Part shown: piece by piece, positions 8,240-17,620 of the stretch
Position numbering within the stretch: position 1 is the first letter of the stretch
Layout: each line of letters starts with the position of its first letter
Source: Bacteroidales bacterium
GTDB taxonomy: Bacteria > Bacteroidota > Bacteroidia > Bacteroidales > Lentimicrobiaceae
Reading direction: 5' to 3'
Assembly (NCBI GenBank): GCA_016788045.1
Contig: JAEUTG010000025.1
Coordinates: 62,001-126,000, forward strand
Length of the DNA stretch: 64,000 bases
Notes under the pieces: generated by a model
Databases searched by the model: none
What the model was told of the DNA's origin: nothing
What the model saw: the letters and a program-made list of their open reading frames with translations, nothing else
Program-made: the position numbers and the translations under genes

Positions 8240-10633
8240 TTACTTTCCTGAGGTTAGCCCTCTGAATTTGGAAAGCAGTGTAACCGAAACACTGGCAAAA
8301 GTTACCACAGTAACCGAGCTCAAAGGCATCAGTATGGCGGCAACCACTGGTGACAAAACACCCTGTACCGCAAAGGAAAGGCCAACAAGGTTATATAGAA
8401 ATGATATCCCGTAACTGGCATAGACTACCCGGATGGACAGTTTCGAGAAACCGATAAAACTGTGAAGGCGGGCAAATTCAGAAGAGCGGAGGATGGCATC
8501 ACAGGCGGGTGAGAAATGATAAATATCGTCGGCGATGGTAATCCCGGTGTCTGCTTTGAGCAGCGCTCCGGCATCGTTGAGCCCGTCTCCGATCATAATC
8601 ACCTTGTTGCCATTCTGTTTGAGCTGCCTGATGAACTCCAGTTTATCATGAGGTGTCTGGTTGAAATGCAGGTTCTTATCTGTTCCGAATACCTTTGTAA
8701 GGGTTTCGCGTTCAGCATCGTTATCGCCGGAGATCAGGTGCATTTCGAAGTCTTTCAACCCGCTGATGACTTCATCAAGTCCTTCGCGGTAAGCATTCTC
8801 AAGCCTGAAAAAACCCCTCAGCCGGTTGCCGGTTGAAAGATAAACGGTCGACACCCTGCTTTCGTCACCACTTTCGCGGCCCGCCACAAAAGTGCGGGAT
8901 CCGAGCAATATACTCAGCCCGTCGACTTCGCCACGGATACCCATCCCGGCAATCTCACGGTAATTGTCAACCGGCAGCAACTCAGCCACAGGCAGCCACC
9001 CTGCAACAATCACCGACAAGGGATGGGTAGAGTTGTACACCACCGAGCGAACCATCTGCTGTTCCCTTATGCTGAGCGGATCGCCCTCCCACACCACGTT
9101 CATACTACGTGAATGGGTAAGGGTACCGGTCTTGTCAAAAACAACGGTATCAGCCTTTGTCAGGTGTTCAATCACCCCTGTATTCTTGATATAAAATCCG
9201 TTACGGCCGAATACACGCATTACATTCCCGAAGGTAAAGGGTATGGTAAGGGCCAGTGCACATGGACAGGCCACGATCAGAATGGAAGCAAATACATAAA
9301 CCGCCTTGCCAAGATCGCTGAATGCCCAGTAGACAAAAGCACCGGTGGCAATGGCCAGGATGATCAGGGTGAAGTAATGGCTGACTTTGTTGACCAGAGT
9401 CTGCATGTCGCGTCCATTGTCTTCACCCAGGCGGTCTTCGTTCCATAATTGGGTCAGGTAACTCTGGGCTACCTCTTTGACCACCTGCAACCTGATGGCC
9501 GCTCCGGTCTGTTTGCCCCCCGCAAAGAGAAATTCACCGGTCTTTTTGACTACCGGAACCGACTCCCCGGTTACAAAACTGTAATCGACGCTCCCCTCTC
9601 CTTCCAGCAACAGCGAATCGACCGGAATCAGTTCTCCGTTGCGCACCAGAATTTCATCGCCGGGCTTCAGGTCTTTCAGCTGAACAAATTCTTCAGCACC
9701 CTCCCTCAACAGTGTCACTGCAACCGGAAAATAGGAGCGGTAATCGCGGTCAAAAGAAAGCGACTGATAGGTGCGGTTCTGGTACCAGCGGCCGATCAGC
9801 ATAAAAAACAACAATCCGGCCAGTGAATCCATGTATCCGGTTCCTATGCCGGTGAAGATTTCATAACAGCTCTCGAGAAACAGGGCTGCCATCCCGATGG
9901 AGAGCGGAAGGTCGATGTTGATGATTCCCTTGCGCATGCTTTTCCAGGCCGAAAGAAAGAAATCGGAAGCACAATAGGTGATTACCGGCAGGGCCAGCAG
10001 AAAAGAGACAAAACCAAAGGTGCCGGCCATCAGGCGGTCGATGGCCTCCCCTCCCGGAAGGTAATCGGGAAAGCTGAGCAGCATGATGTTGCCAAACGCG
10101 AAACCCGCCACCCCGATCTTCATGATCATGCGACGGTTGACCTTCTGATGATCGTCTTTACTGGTACTGCTGCTGGTGAAATCAGGGATGTAATGAATGG
10201 TGTGAAGCAACTCAGCCAGTTTCCTGAGGCTGATCTGCTGGTCGCGGAAGGTGATGCTCACCTCTTTTCTGACAAAATTGACATGCGAATGCATGATTCC
10301 CGGGTGAAGGGTATGCAGGTTTTCGAGCAACCAGATGCAACTGCTGCAGTGAATGGCAGGAATAAAAAGCTTCACCCTTGAGATACCGCCATCGGAAAAT
10401 TCCAGCATCGGCTTGCTGATCTCTTCGTTGTCGAGGTAGGCATAGCGCGTTCCGGCCGTGTTTTCCTGGTCGAGGCGGATACCCGGGGTAGGCATCATCT
10501 CGTAATACCGGTTCATTTTCTTGTCGGAGAGAATCTGGTACACCATGCTGCAGCCGTTGCAGCAAAAAGGCTTATCGTCAAAAATTACAGGATTCTTACC
10601 GCATTCCTGCCCGCAGTGAACACATTCAGCCAT
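8240..10633 (-). CDS. ccoI: CcoI/FixI-type copper-translocating P-type ATPase
   Basis: 797 aa. The N-terminus is a Cys-rich metal-binding segment (CVHCGQECGK ... CCNGC, residues 4-28), followed by a heavy-metal-associated domain with HC96SSC99 and eight membrane helices. The ion-binding motif ACPCALALTIPF, the phosphorylation motif DKTGTLT and the hinge GDGLNDAGALLKAD are all intact. CcoI-type ATPases move copper across the inner membrane for the CuB site of cbb3 oxidase. The gene lies immediately upstream of ccoS in the same direction but is separated by a 305-bp regulatory gap, so it is probably a separate transcript. Confidence 0.93.
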   Translation of the reverse strand: MAECVHCGQECGKNPVIFDDKPFCCNGCSMVYQILSDKKMNRYYEMMPTPGIRLDQENTAGTRYAYLDNEEISKPMLEFSDGGISRVKLFIPAIHCSSCIWLLENLHTLHPGIMHSHVNFVRKEVSITFRDQQISLRKLAELLHTIHYIPDFTSSSTSKDDHQKVNRRMIMKIGVAGFAFGNIMLLSFPDYLPGGEAIDRLMAGTFGFVSFLLALPVITYCASDFFLSAWKSMRKGIINIDLPLSIGMAALFLESCYEIFTGIGTGYMDSLAGLLFFMLIGRWYQNRTYQSLSFDRDYRSYFPVAVTLLREGAEEFVQLKDLKPGDEILVRNGELIPVDSLLLEGEGSVDYSFVTGESVPVVKKTGEFLFAGGKQTGAAIRLQVVKEVAQSYLTQLWNEDRLGEDNGRDMQTLVNKVSHYFTLIILAIATGAFVYWAFSDLGKAVYVFASILIVACPCALALTIPFTFGNVMRVFGRNGFYIKNTGVIEHLTKADTVVFDKTGTLTHSRSMNVVWEGDPLSIREQQMVRSVVYNSTHPLSVIVAGWLPVAELLPVDNYREIAGMGIRGEVDGLSILLGSRTFVAGRESGDESRVSTVYLSTGNRLRGFFRLENAYREGLDEVISGLKDFEMHLISGDNDAERETLTKVFGTDKNLHFNQTPHDKLEFIRQLKQNGNKVIMIGDGLNDAGALLKADTGITIADDIYHFSPACDAILRSSEFARLHSFIGFSKLSIRVVYASYGISFLYNLVGLSFAVQGVLSPVVAAILMPLSSVTVVTFASVSVTLLSKFRGLTSGK

Positions 10634-10652
10634 ACGTTTCTATCTGTGGCAA

Positions 10653-10660
10653 CAAAAATA
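10653..10660 (-). promoter_or_regulatory. -7 element of the ccoI promoter
   Basis: TATTTTTG on the minus strand fits TAnnTTTG and lies 20 bp upstream of the ccoI start codon. No TTG is seen at -33 distance, and the TTAGA repeat found at the ccoS promoter is absent here. Confidence 0.45.
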
Positions 10661-10774
10661 GAAGTTATTCCGTTACCGGGTACCGGGACAGGCAGATCCG
10701 CATGGGCTAAGGTTAACCTGAAAATAGGATACTGCCTGGAGTTGCCCAAACCACCCCCATCCACCAGAAATTTT

Positions 10775-10782
10775 TAATTTTG
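10775..10782 (+). promoter_or_regulatory. -7 element of the threonine/serine exporter promoter
   Basis: TAATTTTG fits the Bacteroidota -7 consensus TAnnTTTG and lies 22 bp upstream of the first exporter gene. Confidence 0.5.
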
Positions 10783-10804
10783 CAATAGCAGAAACGAGAA
10801 AAAC

Positions 10805-11599
10805 ATGAAAAACGGCCCCGGATCTCCTGAAAAAATCCCTGCAAACCGCCTGGCAGAGTTTATCCTTGATGCCGGGGTGTTTCTGATGTCTTCGGGAGCG
10901 CATTCGGGAAGGGTCTGGAGAAACTGTGAACGCATGGCTGCCCGATGGAATTACCACATCAACATCAGCCCCACCTTTACCGGAATCCTGCTCAGCGTGT
11001 GGGACAAGAACAATCCCGACAACGCGGTTACCCGTTACAAAGCCTCACCGCCCAGTAGTGTGCACCTTGAAGTGCTCACCCGCATCAGTCACCTGTCGTG
11101 GAAGATTGCTTATGGTGAAATCAGCTTCAACGAATCGGTGAATGAACTCGCTGAAATCCGTAAGAAAAAGCATTACAGTCATTGGGTCATCGCCGGTGCC
11201 GTTGGGTTTGCCTGCGGGCTGCTGTGCATTCTTGCCGGGGGCGATGCCCCCAATGCCGCTGTGGCTTTTACAGCCGCATCCACTGGCTACATCATTCGCT
11301 TTCAGATTCTCCTCAAGGGATTTAACAACTTCCTTTCACTGATTGTCGCTGCCTTTGTCACCTCGCTGATTGCCGGAGCTGATACTGTTCTCGGCTTGGG
11401 AAAAGCCCCTGAAATGACGCTATCGACCGCTGTACTGTATCTGGTGCCCGGGGTACCACTCGTCAACAGCGTGATTGACCTGCTGGAGGGGTATTTCCCG
11501 GCTTCTCTTTCCCGCTCACTGTTTGCCGCCTCGGTGCTGCTCTGCATCGCTGTTGGAATGACGCTCAGTATTTTACTTTTAGGAATCAGCAACTTCTGA
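10805..11599 (+). CDS. Threonine/serine exporter family protein, N-terminal half (ThrE/DUF1212)
   Basis: 264 aa. A soluble N-terminal part (FILDAGVFLMSSGAHSGRVWRNCERMA, about residues 17-45, then a segment ending in ISHLSWKIAYGEIS) precedes about five membrane helices from residue 125. The 'G.....G..t.RvE/vw......' layout is that of the ThrE N-terminal domain (PF06738 type). In many Bacteroidota ThrE is split into two genes, as here: the partner begins 3 bp after the stop. The pair should export threonine and/or serine or a related small solute; the substrate is inferred from the family only. Confidence 0.8.
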   Translation: MKNGPGSPEKIPANRLAEFILDAGVFLMSSGAHSGRVWRNCERMAARWNYHINISPTFTGILLSVWDKNNPDNAVTRYKASPPSSVHLEVLTRISHLSWKIAYGEISFNESVNELAEIRKKKHYSHWVIAGAVGFACGLLCILAGGDAPNAAVAFTAASTGYIIRFQILLKGFNNFLSLIVAAFVTSLIAGADTVLGLGKAPEMTLSTAVLYLVPGVPLVNSVIDLLEGYFPASLSRSLFAASVLLCIAVGMTLSILLLGISNF

Positions 11600-11601
11600 C
11601 C

Positions 11602-12117
11602 ATGGAACTGTTTACCGGAGCCCTTTTCGATTTTGGCATTTCCCTGGTGGTTGCCATGTGCTGGGGCATACTATTCGGCACTCCATCACGGGCACTTTTT
11701 GCTGCTGGACTGTTGGGTGGTATTGGCCACAGCCTGCGGTTTCTATTACTAACGGCAGGCCTGGGCCTGATCGCTTCCACGATGGTAGCCTCTGTAACTA
11801 TCGGATTGCTCGGCATTTTCAGCGCCCACCGTATCCATCATCCTCCGGTGGTCATTACCCTGCCCGCCAGCATCACCATGATTCCCGGATTGTATGCCTA
11901 CCGCTCCATGCTTGGCGGCATCAAACTAACCAACCTCGAAAACCTTGATGCGCATCCGGGCCTGCTCACCGGCATCGCCCACAATGTGATGCTCACCTTC
12001 TCACTGCTCTTTACCCTGGCCATCGGCATCTCCATCAGTGCCCTTCTGTTCCGCAACAAAAGCGTGAAGGAAATACGTTTTAACAAAAGCAGTATTCTCA
12101 AAAATAAAGCTACATGA
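11602..12117 (+). CDS. Threonine/serine exporter family protein, C-terminal half (ThrE_2)
   Basis: 171 aa, almost entirely hydrophobic, with four to five helices and the segment VTLPASITMIPGLYAYRSMLG characteristic of the second ThrE module (PF12821 type). It starts directly after the stop of the N-terminal-half gene, so the two are translationally coupled and probably form one transporter. Confidence 0.8.
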   Translation: MELFTGALFDFGISLVVAMCWGILFGTPSRALFAAGLLGGIGHSLRFLLLTAGLGLIASTMVASVTIGLLGIFSAHRIHHPPVVITLPASITMIPGLYAYRSMLGGIKLTNLENLDAHPGLLTGIAHNVMLTFSLLFTLAIGISISALLFRNKSVKEIRFNKSSILKNKAT

Positions 12118-12353
12118 TTCATCTTGTGTCCATTTCATATAGCCAGCGTTTTTAAACTGCACAAAGATTATGAAATACAGGCGCTTGTACACATTTAATA
12201 CATTCAGGACCATTCAGACTTGCAGAAGGTTCACTTCAGGTGTTTTTCACCCTTTTGCATGGTTTTTCATATCTGAATCAGTTCTTGCGAGGGTTGTTAT
12301 TTGCATTTTATCTGAAAAAGACCTTTCCAGGTTTATAACATAAAGATATCCTG

Positions 12354-13094
12354 ATGATGTTTGAAGATTACCCAAAAAAAAGACCCGCCCTGCCGGCAGA
12401 ACTTGAAGCAGTTTACCGGCAGCATTACAGATCAAACCGGCATGGAGATACCCCGGCGTCAGGGTTGGCTCAGAAGATGGAAAGGTGGCTGCACAAAAAG
12501 GTGGCTTCTGATGTTGATTCGGTTCATCAGAAGCGGACCCTGGAAATCGGGGCAGGGACGTTGAACCAATTGGATTATGAGCAATCATCACATTATGATA
12601 TTGTTAAACCCTTCCGTAATCTTTATGCAGACTCGCCCTTTCTTGAAAAGATAAAAACCATATACAGTGATATTGAAGAAATTGACAGCACATCCGCTTA
12701 TGATAGAATCACCTCCGTTGCAACCTTTGAACACATCACCGACCTGCCAGAAGTCATCGCCCGCACCTGCCTGCTGCTCGCGCCCGGAGGCTGCCTGAGA
12801 ACAAGCATACCCAGTGAGGGTGGCTTTTTATGGAAACTCGGCTGGAAGCTGACCACCGGGCTGGAATTCAGGTTCAGATATGGGATGGATTACGGCATCC
12901 TGATGCGCCACGAACATGTGAACACCGCTGCTGAAATCGAAGAGATACTGCATTATTTCTACAGGATCAACCATTGCAGTTCGTTCGGCCTGAGCAAAGG
13001 ATTTTCATTCTACCGTTTTTACGAAAGCCGTGAGCCCAACACGGATCTTGCCCGGGATTACCTCAGTAAGAACAGCAATGTAAGGGATGAGTAA
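12354..13094 (+). CDS. SAM-dependent methyltransferase (class I)
   Basis: 246 aa. The Rossmann-fold glycine motif LEIGAGTLNQL (about residues 63-73) is followed by the acidic region DIEEID, by SVATFEHITDLPEVIARTCLLLAPGG (motif IV/post-motif region of methyltransferase type 11/12) and by a C-terminal part with several aromatics. The methyl acceptor cannot be deduced. Two adjacent ATGs (12354, 12357) can serve as start. It stands alone; the 236 bp before it show no obvious promoter of the TAnnTTTG type and no gene. Confidence 0.75.
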   Translation: MMFEDYPKKRPALPAELEAVYRQHYRSNRHGDTPASGLAQKMERWLHKKVASDVDSVHQKRTLEIGAGTLNQLDYEQSSHYDIVKPFRNLYADSPFLEKIKTIYSDIEEIDSTSAYDRITSVATFEHITDLPEVIARTCLLLAPGGCLRTSIPSEGGFLWKLGWKLTTGLEFRFRYGMDYGILMRHEHVNTAAEIEEILHYFYRINHCSSFGLSKGFSFYRFYESREPNTDLARDYLSKNSNVRDE

Positions 13095-13190
13095 AACAGG
13101 AAAGGTACATTGTAGTCCGCTGATGCTGACTGAGGATATTACCCTTTCAAAACAATCTATGACGGAAGAATCAATTGCCTTTACTCTGAA

Positions 13191-13305
13191 TATGGGGTGA
13201 TTCGCTCTCCGGCTATGGGATCATTCACTTTCCGGCTAAGAGGTCATTCACTCGCTGGCTATGGGGTCATTCACGCTCCCGCTATGGGGTCATTCACACA
13301 TTGGC
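13191..13305. repeat. Tandem repeat, five copies of a 23-bp unit
   Basis: Five head-to-tail units of exactly 23 bp start at 13191, 13214, 13237, 13260 and 13283. The consensus is TATGGGGTCATTCACTCTCC followed by GGC. The copies differ mostly in the last third of the unit, while GGTCATTCAC is kept in three of the five. It lies in a 620-bp gene-free stretch (13095-13715). Arrays of short direct repeats are found at the ends of IS21-family elements, where transposase binds, so this could be an IS end remnant; no transposase gene is present in the window. Confidence 0.75.
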
Positions 13306-13715
13306 TATCTTGTTGGTTGAGCTCCGGGTAACAGTGTGCAAAGTATTTTGATAAACCAGCAATACATGCATGTAGAGTAAACTCATGTAAAAAACCATCT
13401 CCAGGCTGGCATTTATGCAGATTATGCCTGCTGCTACAACACGGATAGAAATATTTGTAATTTTGGACTTTCCCCGGCGCGGGCAACACTTGTGTTTTGC
13501 AGCTCTTACGGCTCATTTACACCGGTTTTGCAGAATGGCTTGTGCAATGGTTCTAAGATGGTTCAGGGCAAGTTGCTGATTCTGTTTTTCAAATGAACAT
13601 CTGTACCGGGTATTTACCACTTCGCAAAACTGAAAAACATAAGTAAGTTCAGCATTGTGAGGGTGCTTAAATTCCTGTTATCATTTTTCCCGTTTATAAA
13701 ACCTTTCCACATCAG
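13306..13715. other. Gene-free stretch after the 23-bp repeats
   Basis: I see no convincing gene. An 81-codon frame on the minus strand (13271-13516) begins inside the tandem repeat, has a Cys/His-rich composition and no recognisable domain. Nothing else stands out up to the start of the next gene. Confidence 0.5.
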
Positions 13716-14522
13716 ATGAAGAAAATCAGCTTTTTAACTCTGCTCGCCCTGCTGTCGTTTGCCATGCTGAAGGCTCAGGAAACACCAGTTGGAGCAGACC
13801 CGGCAATCATAAAGCTCATCCATTTTGAGGCCGGGTTCAATATACCGAAAGGATCACTCAGAGAGGATGTAGCCATCAGGCAGAACCTCAATTACAATTA
13901 TAATTATTATAATCCGACATCCGATGGCAGTGTCTCCGCATACACTTCCGGTGTACTGTTCGGAATCAGGCTGGAGTATTTTATTCCGGCCTACCACAGT
14001 GGTATCTCAGCAGGATTGCGGTTCACCGGATTCAACACGGAAATATACGGAATTACCTATGGCAGTATGGACTACTTCTATCTGAGGTATTCAGAAGAAG
14101 GCAGTGACACACGCTTTGCCCGGGTTAAGTCGCTGATGGAAGACCACTATGTACTGAGCATTCCGGTAGAGTTGAGGATCGTTCCCCTGCGTTACAACAA
14201 CCTGTCGCTCAGCTTTAAGGCCGGGGTTGAAGCAGGCATCCTCAACCTGAAGAACGAACGAAGCATTGAATTTTCGGAAGAATCCATGAATGCCCGCACC
14301 GCTGAAGTAATGGCCGGGCTTCCCCCACCAGCCGGCAACAGCTATGCCACTTTCTATACAGCCATCTGTTTTAATGCAGGCTGGGAAGGCAAACCAAATT
14401 ACTCGTTAGAAATCCTTCTGCCCTCCGCATTCCTGACAAAAAACTATTTTTCACTCATCGAAACCGACTACTTCGCTGGTGTGAAACTCTCCATGCAGCT
14501 ACCACTGAAAACCAGCAAATAA
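13716..14522 (+). CDS. Outer-membrane beta-barrel protein (unassigned)
   Basis: 268 aa with a signal peptide (MKKISFLTLLALLSFAMLKAQ). The mature part has alternating aromatic strands (GVLFGIRLEYFIPAYHSGISAGLRFTGF ... LSFKAGVEAGILN ... FAGVKLSMQLPL) and ends in a strand with a hydrophobic/aromatic pattern, as in small outer-membrane barrels of Bacteroidota. It is followed 12 bp later by a lipoprotein gene, so the two are probably co-transcribed. No function can be assigned. Confidence 0.65.
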   Translation: MKKISFLTLLALLSFAMLKAQETPVGADPAIIKLIHFEAGFNIPKGSLREDVAIRQNLNYNYNYYNPTSDGSVSAYTSGVLFGIRLEYFIPAYHSGISAGLRFTGFNTEIYGITYGSMDYFYLRYSEEGSDTRFARVKSLMEDHYVLSIPVELRIVPLRYNNLSLSFKAGVEAGILNLKNERSIEFSEESMNARTAEVMAGLPPPAGNSYATFYTAICFNAGWEGKPNYSLEILLPSAFLTKNYFSLIETDYFAGVKLSMQLPLKTSK

Positions 14523-14534
14523 TTTTATTCGACT

Positions 14535-15131
14535 ATGAAAGCCCTGAAAAACCTGATATCTGTATTCGTTGTTGTTCTGATTGCAACTTCATGCGACAAA
14601 ACGGAAGATGTTAACCTTTCACAGACCATTTTTATTGAAGATCCTTATGCGCCGGGGCTACCGGTCTATTCCGAGTGGGGCTACAACACCTTCGGGGCCT
14701 ACATTGACCGCATACCCTTTGTCTCAAACTCACAGGATCTTCCATTAAAGGTTATCGTGAACAGCGATACCCTGAAACTCATTTTCCAGGGCACCATGGG
14801 CTATGAAACCGTTGAAATGGATTTCCTGTTCAAAGGCTATTCGCCAGCCAGCTATGCCGAACTGATAGATCTGGATAATACCCTTTTTAATCTGAAGGAT
14901 GAGTCATGTACCGTAATCCTCAGAACCGGAGATAGTGCAAAACTACTGAACCTGATTGAGGGCGATTTTCAAATACAAAGAGCACAACGGCTTTTTGTGG
15001 ATGAATCGCTGAACCGCACCATTCTGTCGGGGACTTTCCGTTTCAAAACTTTCCTTGATGGTGAACCCGTTGCCATAACCAACGGCAGGTTCGACGCGGG
15101 AGTCGGATATGAAAATTTTTACAACTTCTGA
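14535..15131 (+). CDS. Lipoprotein of unknown function (198 aa)
   Basis: The N-terminus MKALKNLISVFVVVLIATSCDKTED contains a lipobox (IATSC), so it is a lipid-anchored envelope protein. The rest is beta-rich without a recognisable domain. It lies 12 bp downstream of the outer-membrane barrel gene and probably works with it. Confidence 0.7.
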   Translation: MKALKNLISVFVVVLIATSCDKTEDVNLSQTIFIEDPYAPGLPVYSEWGYNTFGAYIDRIPFVSNSQDLPLKVIVNSDTLKLIFQGTMGYETVEMDFLFKGYSPASYAELIDLDNTLFNLKDESCTVILRTGDSAKLLNLIEGDFQIQRAQRLFVDESLNRTILSGTFRFKTFLDGEPVAITNGRFDAGVGYENFYNF

Positions 15132-15227
15132 CCACTAGTGCTCGGGAAAAATAATTGGTTTCCCTTGAACTGATTGATAATACTGGATTGCAGCCATTAT
15201 TCAAAACAGGTACCTTACTTTCCTTTT

Positions 15228-15350
15228 TTGACACCAATACACGAAATCACCAATAATCACCAACTTATTTATCTGATTTATAGCGATTCCTGCCTGTATG
15301 CTCAGGCAATCAGATTGGTGGCTTGGGGTTTTGGTGTCAAGCTTTTTTTT
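15228..15350 (+). other. Large nested inverted-repeat element followed by a T8 tract
   Basis: Four pairs of complementary segments are nested: TTGACACCAA (15228) with TTGGTGTCAA (15331-15340); CACCAA (15258) with TTGGTG (15315-15320); ATCTGATT (15271) with AATCAGAT (15308-15315); and TGCCTG (15291) with CAGGCA (15303-15308). The whole can fold into one long interrupted hairpin and ends in T8 (15343-15350). It may act as a terminator for the preceding operon, a structured leader for the following gene, or a decayed miniature mobile element. Confidence 0.5.
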
Positions 15351-15367
15351 ACTTTAACCGGACAATA

Positions 15368-16081
15368 ATGATTTCTGACATGAAAAGACGCACCTTTAAA
15401 AAGATTCTGGCCGGCATTGCAGGGGTGACGCTCCTTTTTGCCGTGGTTGTTGTTGCAAACCTGTTGATCGTCAGCTACAACGGAGAAAAGATATCCCAGG
15501 GAACCATCATTTCCGAATACGATCATCCGCAGCCTGCCCTGCTGATTATTGATATTCAGGAGGCTACTACAGGCGAATATTCACTCTACCCTTTCTTCAG
15601 GTCGAATGCTGAAAACCTGCTGCTGAACATCAACCGGGCTGCCGGCAGTTTTCATCATCAGAAGTTGCCGGTAATCTATGTGAAGAGCGAGATCACCAAC
15701 CCCCTGATTAACCTGATCAACAATTCGTACGCCAAAGGCAGTGCCGGTGCGGATTTCGACCGCCGTCTGCACCTGGTTTCTGATCATCAGCTATCCAAAA
15801 AAGTGAAGGATTCATTCCGGAATACCTCCCTTGACAGCCTGCTGATCGGCAATCAGGTAAATGAAATCTATGTGGCCGGTGTAGATGCGGCAGAATGTGT
15901 GAATGCCACGGTGCAGGCCGCCCTGAACCGGGGATACAGGATTCATATTCTTGGTGATGCCGTATTGTCGAAATCACAGGCCGCCACCGACAGTATGATG
16001 GTTGTGTTCACCAACATGGGTGCTTCGGTACTGAATACAGACAGCCTTCTGCATCAGCAGGATATTCACAAACTCAGGTAA
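15368..16081 (+). CDS. Isochorismatase-family cysteine hydrolase, membrane-anchored
   Basis: 237 aa from the ATG at 15368 (an ATG at 15380 is also possible; a frame open to 15323 begins inside the preceding inverted-repeat element and is unlikely). An N-terminal signal anchor (about residues 13-36) is followed by the isochorismatase fold with the likely catalytic triad Asp62 (LLIIDIQ), Lys106 (IYVKSEI) and Cys177 (AGVDAAECVNAT). The family contains amidases such as nicotinamidase. A membrane-anchored or extracytoplasmic member is uncommon, and the substrate is unknown. It has no close neighbour on the same strand. Confidence 0.75.
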   Translation: MISDMKRRTFKKILAGIAGVTLLFAVVVVANLLIVSYNGEKISQGTIISEYDHPQPALLIIDIQEATTGEYSLYPFFRSNAENLLLNINRAAGSFHHQKLPVIYVKSEITNPLINLINNSYAKGSAGADFDRRLHLVSDHQLSKKVKDSFRNTSLDSLLIGNQVNEIYVAGVDAAECVNATVQAALNRGYRIHILGDAVLSKSQAATDSMMVVFTNMGASVLNTDSLLHQQDIHKLR

Positions 16082-16229
16082 GCACCGGCCTTATCCTGAA
16101 CAATACGCGCTGTTGCTACAATATTTGTTTACACTGCGCAGGAAGCGGTAAGCCCATAAATGTGCTGCTGATATAAAAAGGATTTAGTACATTCGTAAGA
16201 ACAATGCCTGACAATAACGCCCTTTCAGC

Positions 16230-17510
16230 ATGACCACTACCATCATCATAACCTTCTGCGCTCTTTTACTCATCGCTTACTTTTTTGACCTGACGGCTCC
16301 TTACACCCGCATTCCATCGGTGATTCTGCTGTTGATGCTGGGATGGTTCCTCAGACAGATTTCGGCATTTCTTCCATTTGACATTCCTGACCTTTCAGAA
16401 TTTCTACCCCTGCTTGGCACTATCGGGCTGATACTTATTGTTCTTGAAGGTGCCATAGAACTGGAAATCAGCAGTGCCAAAGCAGGTTTAATCATGCGCT
16501 CTATCCTCGGGGCTGTGATTCCTATGTTCGGACTGGCCTTTGTGCTGGCATTCACTTTTCAGTATCTTGGAGGTTATTCGCTTAAAGACAGTCTGCTGAA
16601 TGCCATTCCTTTCTGTATCATCAGCAGTGCCATTGCAATTCCCAGTGTCAGAAACATCCGGAAGATTTACAAGGATTTCATCGTATTTGAAAGCAGCATC
16701 TCCGACATAGCCGGCGTAGTCTTTTTCTCCTTTATACTGCAGAACGACGTGTTTACCGGCGCATCGGTAGGCTATTCCTTCCTGCAGTTTCTGATGATCA
16801 TGCTTATTTCCTTTGTTGCTACCATCATCCTGTCGTTTCTGCTGCATAAAATAGACCATCACATCAAGTTTATCCCGATCATACTGCTGGTAATCCTTAT
16901 TTACACTGTTTCTGAAGTATTTGAGCTGCCGGCGCTTATATTCATCATGATATTCGGCCTTTTCCTTGGCAACTTCGACCGTCTGAAGGATAGCCGCATC
17001 TTAGAGAGGTTTCATCTTGGGCAGTTGCATCAGGAGAGCGTCAAATTCAGGGAAATCACTTCAGAAGGAGCCTTCATTGTACGGTCAATGTTCTTTCTTC
17101 TGTTTGGCTATCTGATGGAAACCCGGGAAATTCTGAATCCGGGAACATTTACCTGGGCTTTGGGGATCGCCGGACTTATTTATGTTGTAAGAGCCATCCA
17201 GCTGAAACTTTCAGGAATTCCGCTTTTCCCGCTTCTTGTAATTGCACCCCGGGGGCTGATCACCATCCTGCTTTTTCTTTCAATCACGCCTCAGCACCTG
17301 ATCGGATTTATCAATAAGTCGCTGCTCATACAGGTGATTGTTTTAACATCAGTTGTGATGATGGTCGGGATGCTTTTTGTTAACTCCCGCAGGAAAGAAG
17401 AAGCAACTTTACCCGTTGAACCCAGGCTGCTTAAAGCCATTGAAGAAATCGGAGAGTCGTGTGAATTGCCTGAGTACAGTGTTTCGCAAAAAGACAATCC
17501 AAAACCGTAA
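16230..17510 (+). CDS. Cation:proton antiporter (NhaP/CPA family)
   Basis: 426 aa, about twelve membrane helices. Features of the monovalent cation:proton antiporter family include PSVILLLMLGWFLRQ near the N-terminus, LILIVLEGAIELE in helix 3, AIPSVRNIRKIYKDFIVFESSISDIAG (the conserved ESxxND-like region; here ESSISD) and a C-terminal APRGLITILLF segment. Na+ or K+ exchange for protons at the inner membrane is the family role; the ion is not determinable. It is a single gene. Confidence 0.85.
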   Translation: MTTTIIITFCALLLIAYFFDLTAPYTRIPSVILLLMLGWFLRQISAFLPFDIPDLSEFLPLLGTIGLILIVLEGAIELEISSAKAGLIMRSILGAVIPMFGLAFVLAFTFQYLGGYSLKDSLLNAIPFCIISSAIAIPSVRNIRKIYKDFIVFESSISDIAGVVFFSFILQNDVFTGASVGYSFLQFLMIMLISFVATIILSFLLHKIDHHIKFIPIILLVILIYTVSEVFELPALIFIMIFGLFLGNFDRLKDSRILERFHLGQLHQESVKFREITSEGAFIVRSMFFLLFGYLMETREILNPGTFTWALGIAGLIYVVRAIQLKLSGIPLFPLLVIAPRGLITILLFLSITPQHLIGFINKSLLIQVIVLTSVVMMVGMLFVNSRRKEEATLPVEPRLLKAIEEIGESCELPEYSVSQKDNPKP

Positions 17511-17620
17511 ATGCACCTTCATCTGACAGTCATTCCAGCATGGTTGTTCAGGAACCTGAAACAGACACTGGTACTCATATTCATCCATTACCTTTTTCAA
17601 CAAGCAAATGTACCTGCACA

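Noticed and set aside
13172..13184. AATTGCCTTT in the gap before the 23-bp repeats as an anti-repeat of the CRISPR
   Set aside because: A ten-base match, 50 kb from the array, is expected by chance and no structured RNA follows.
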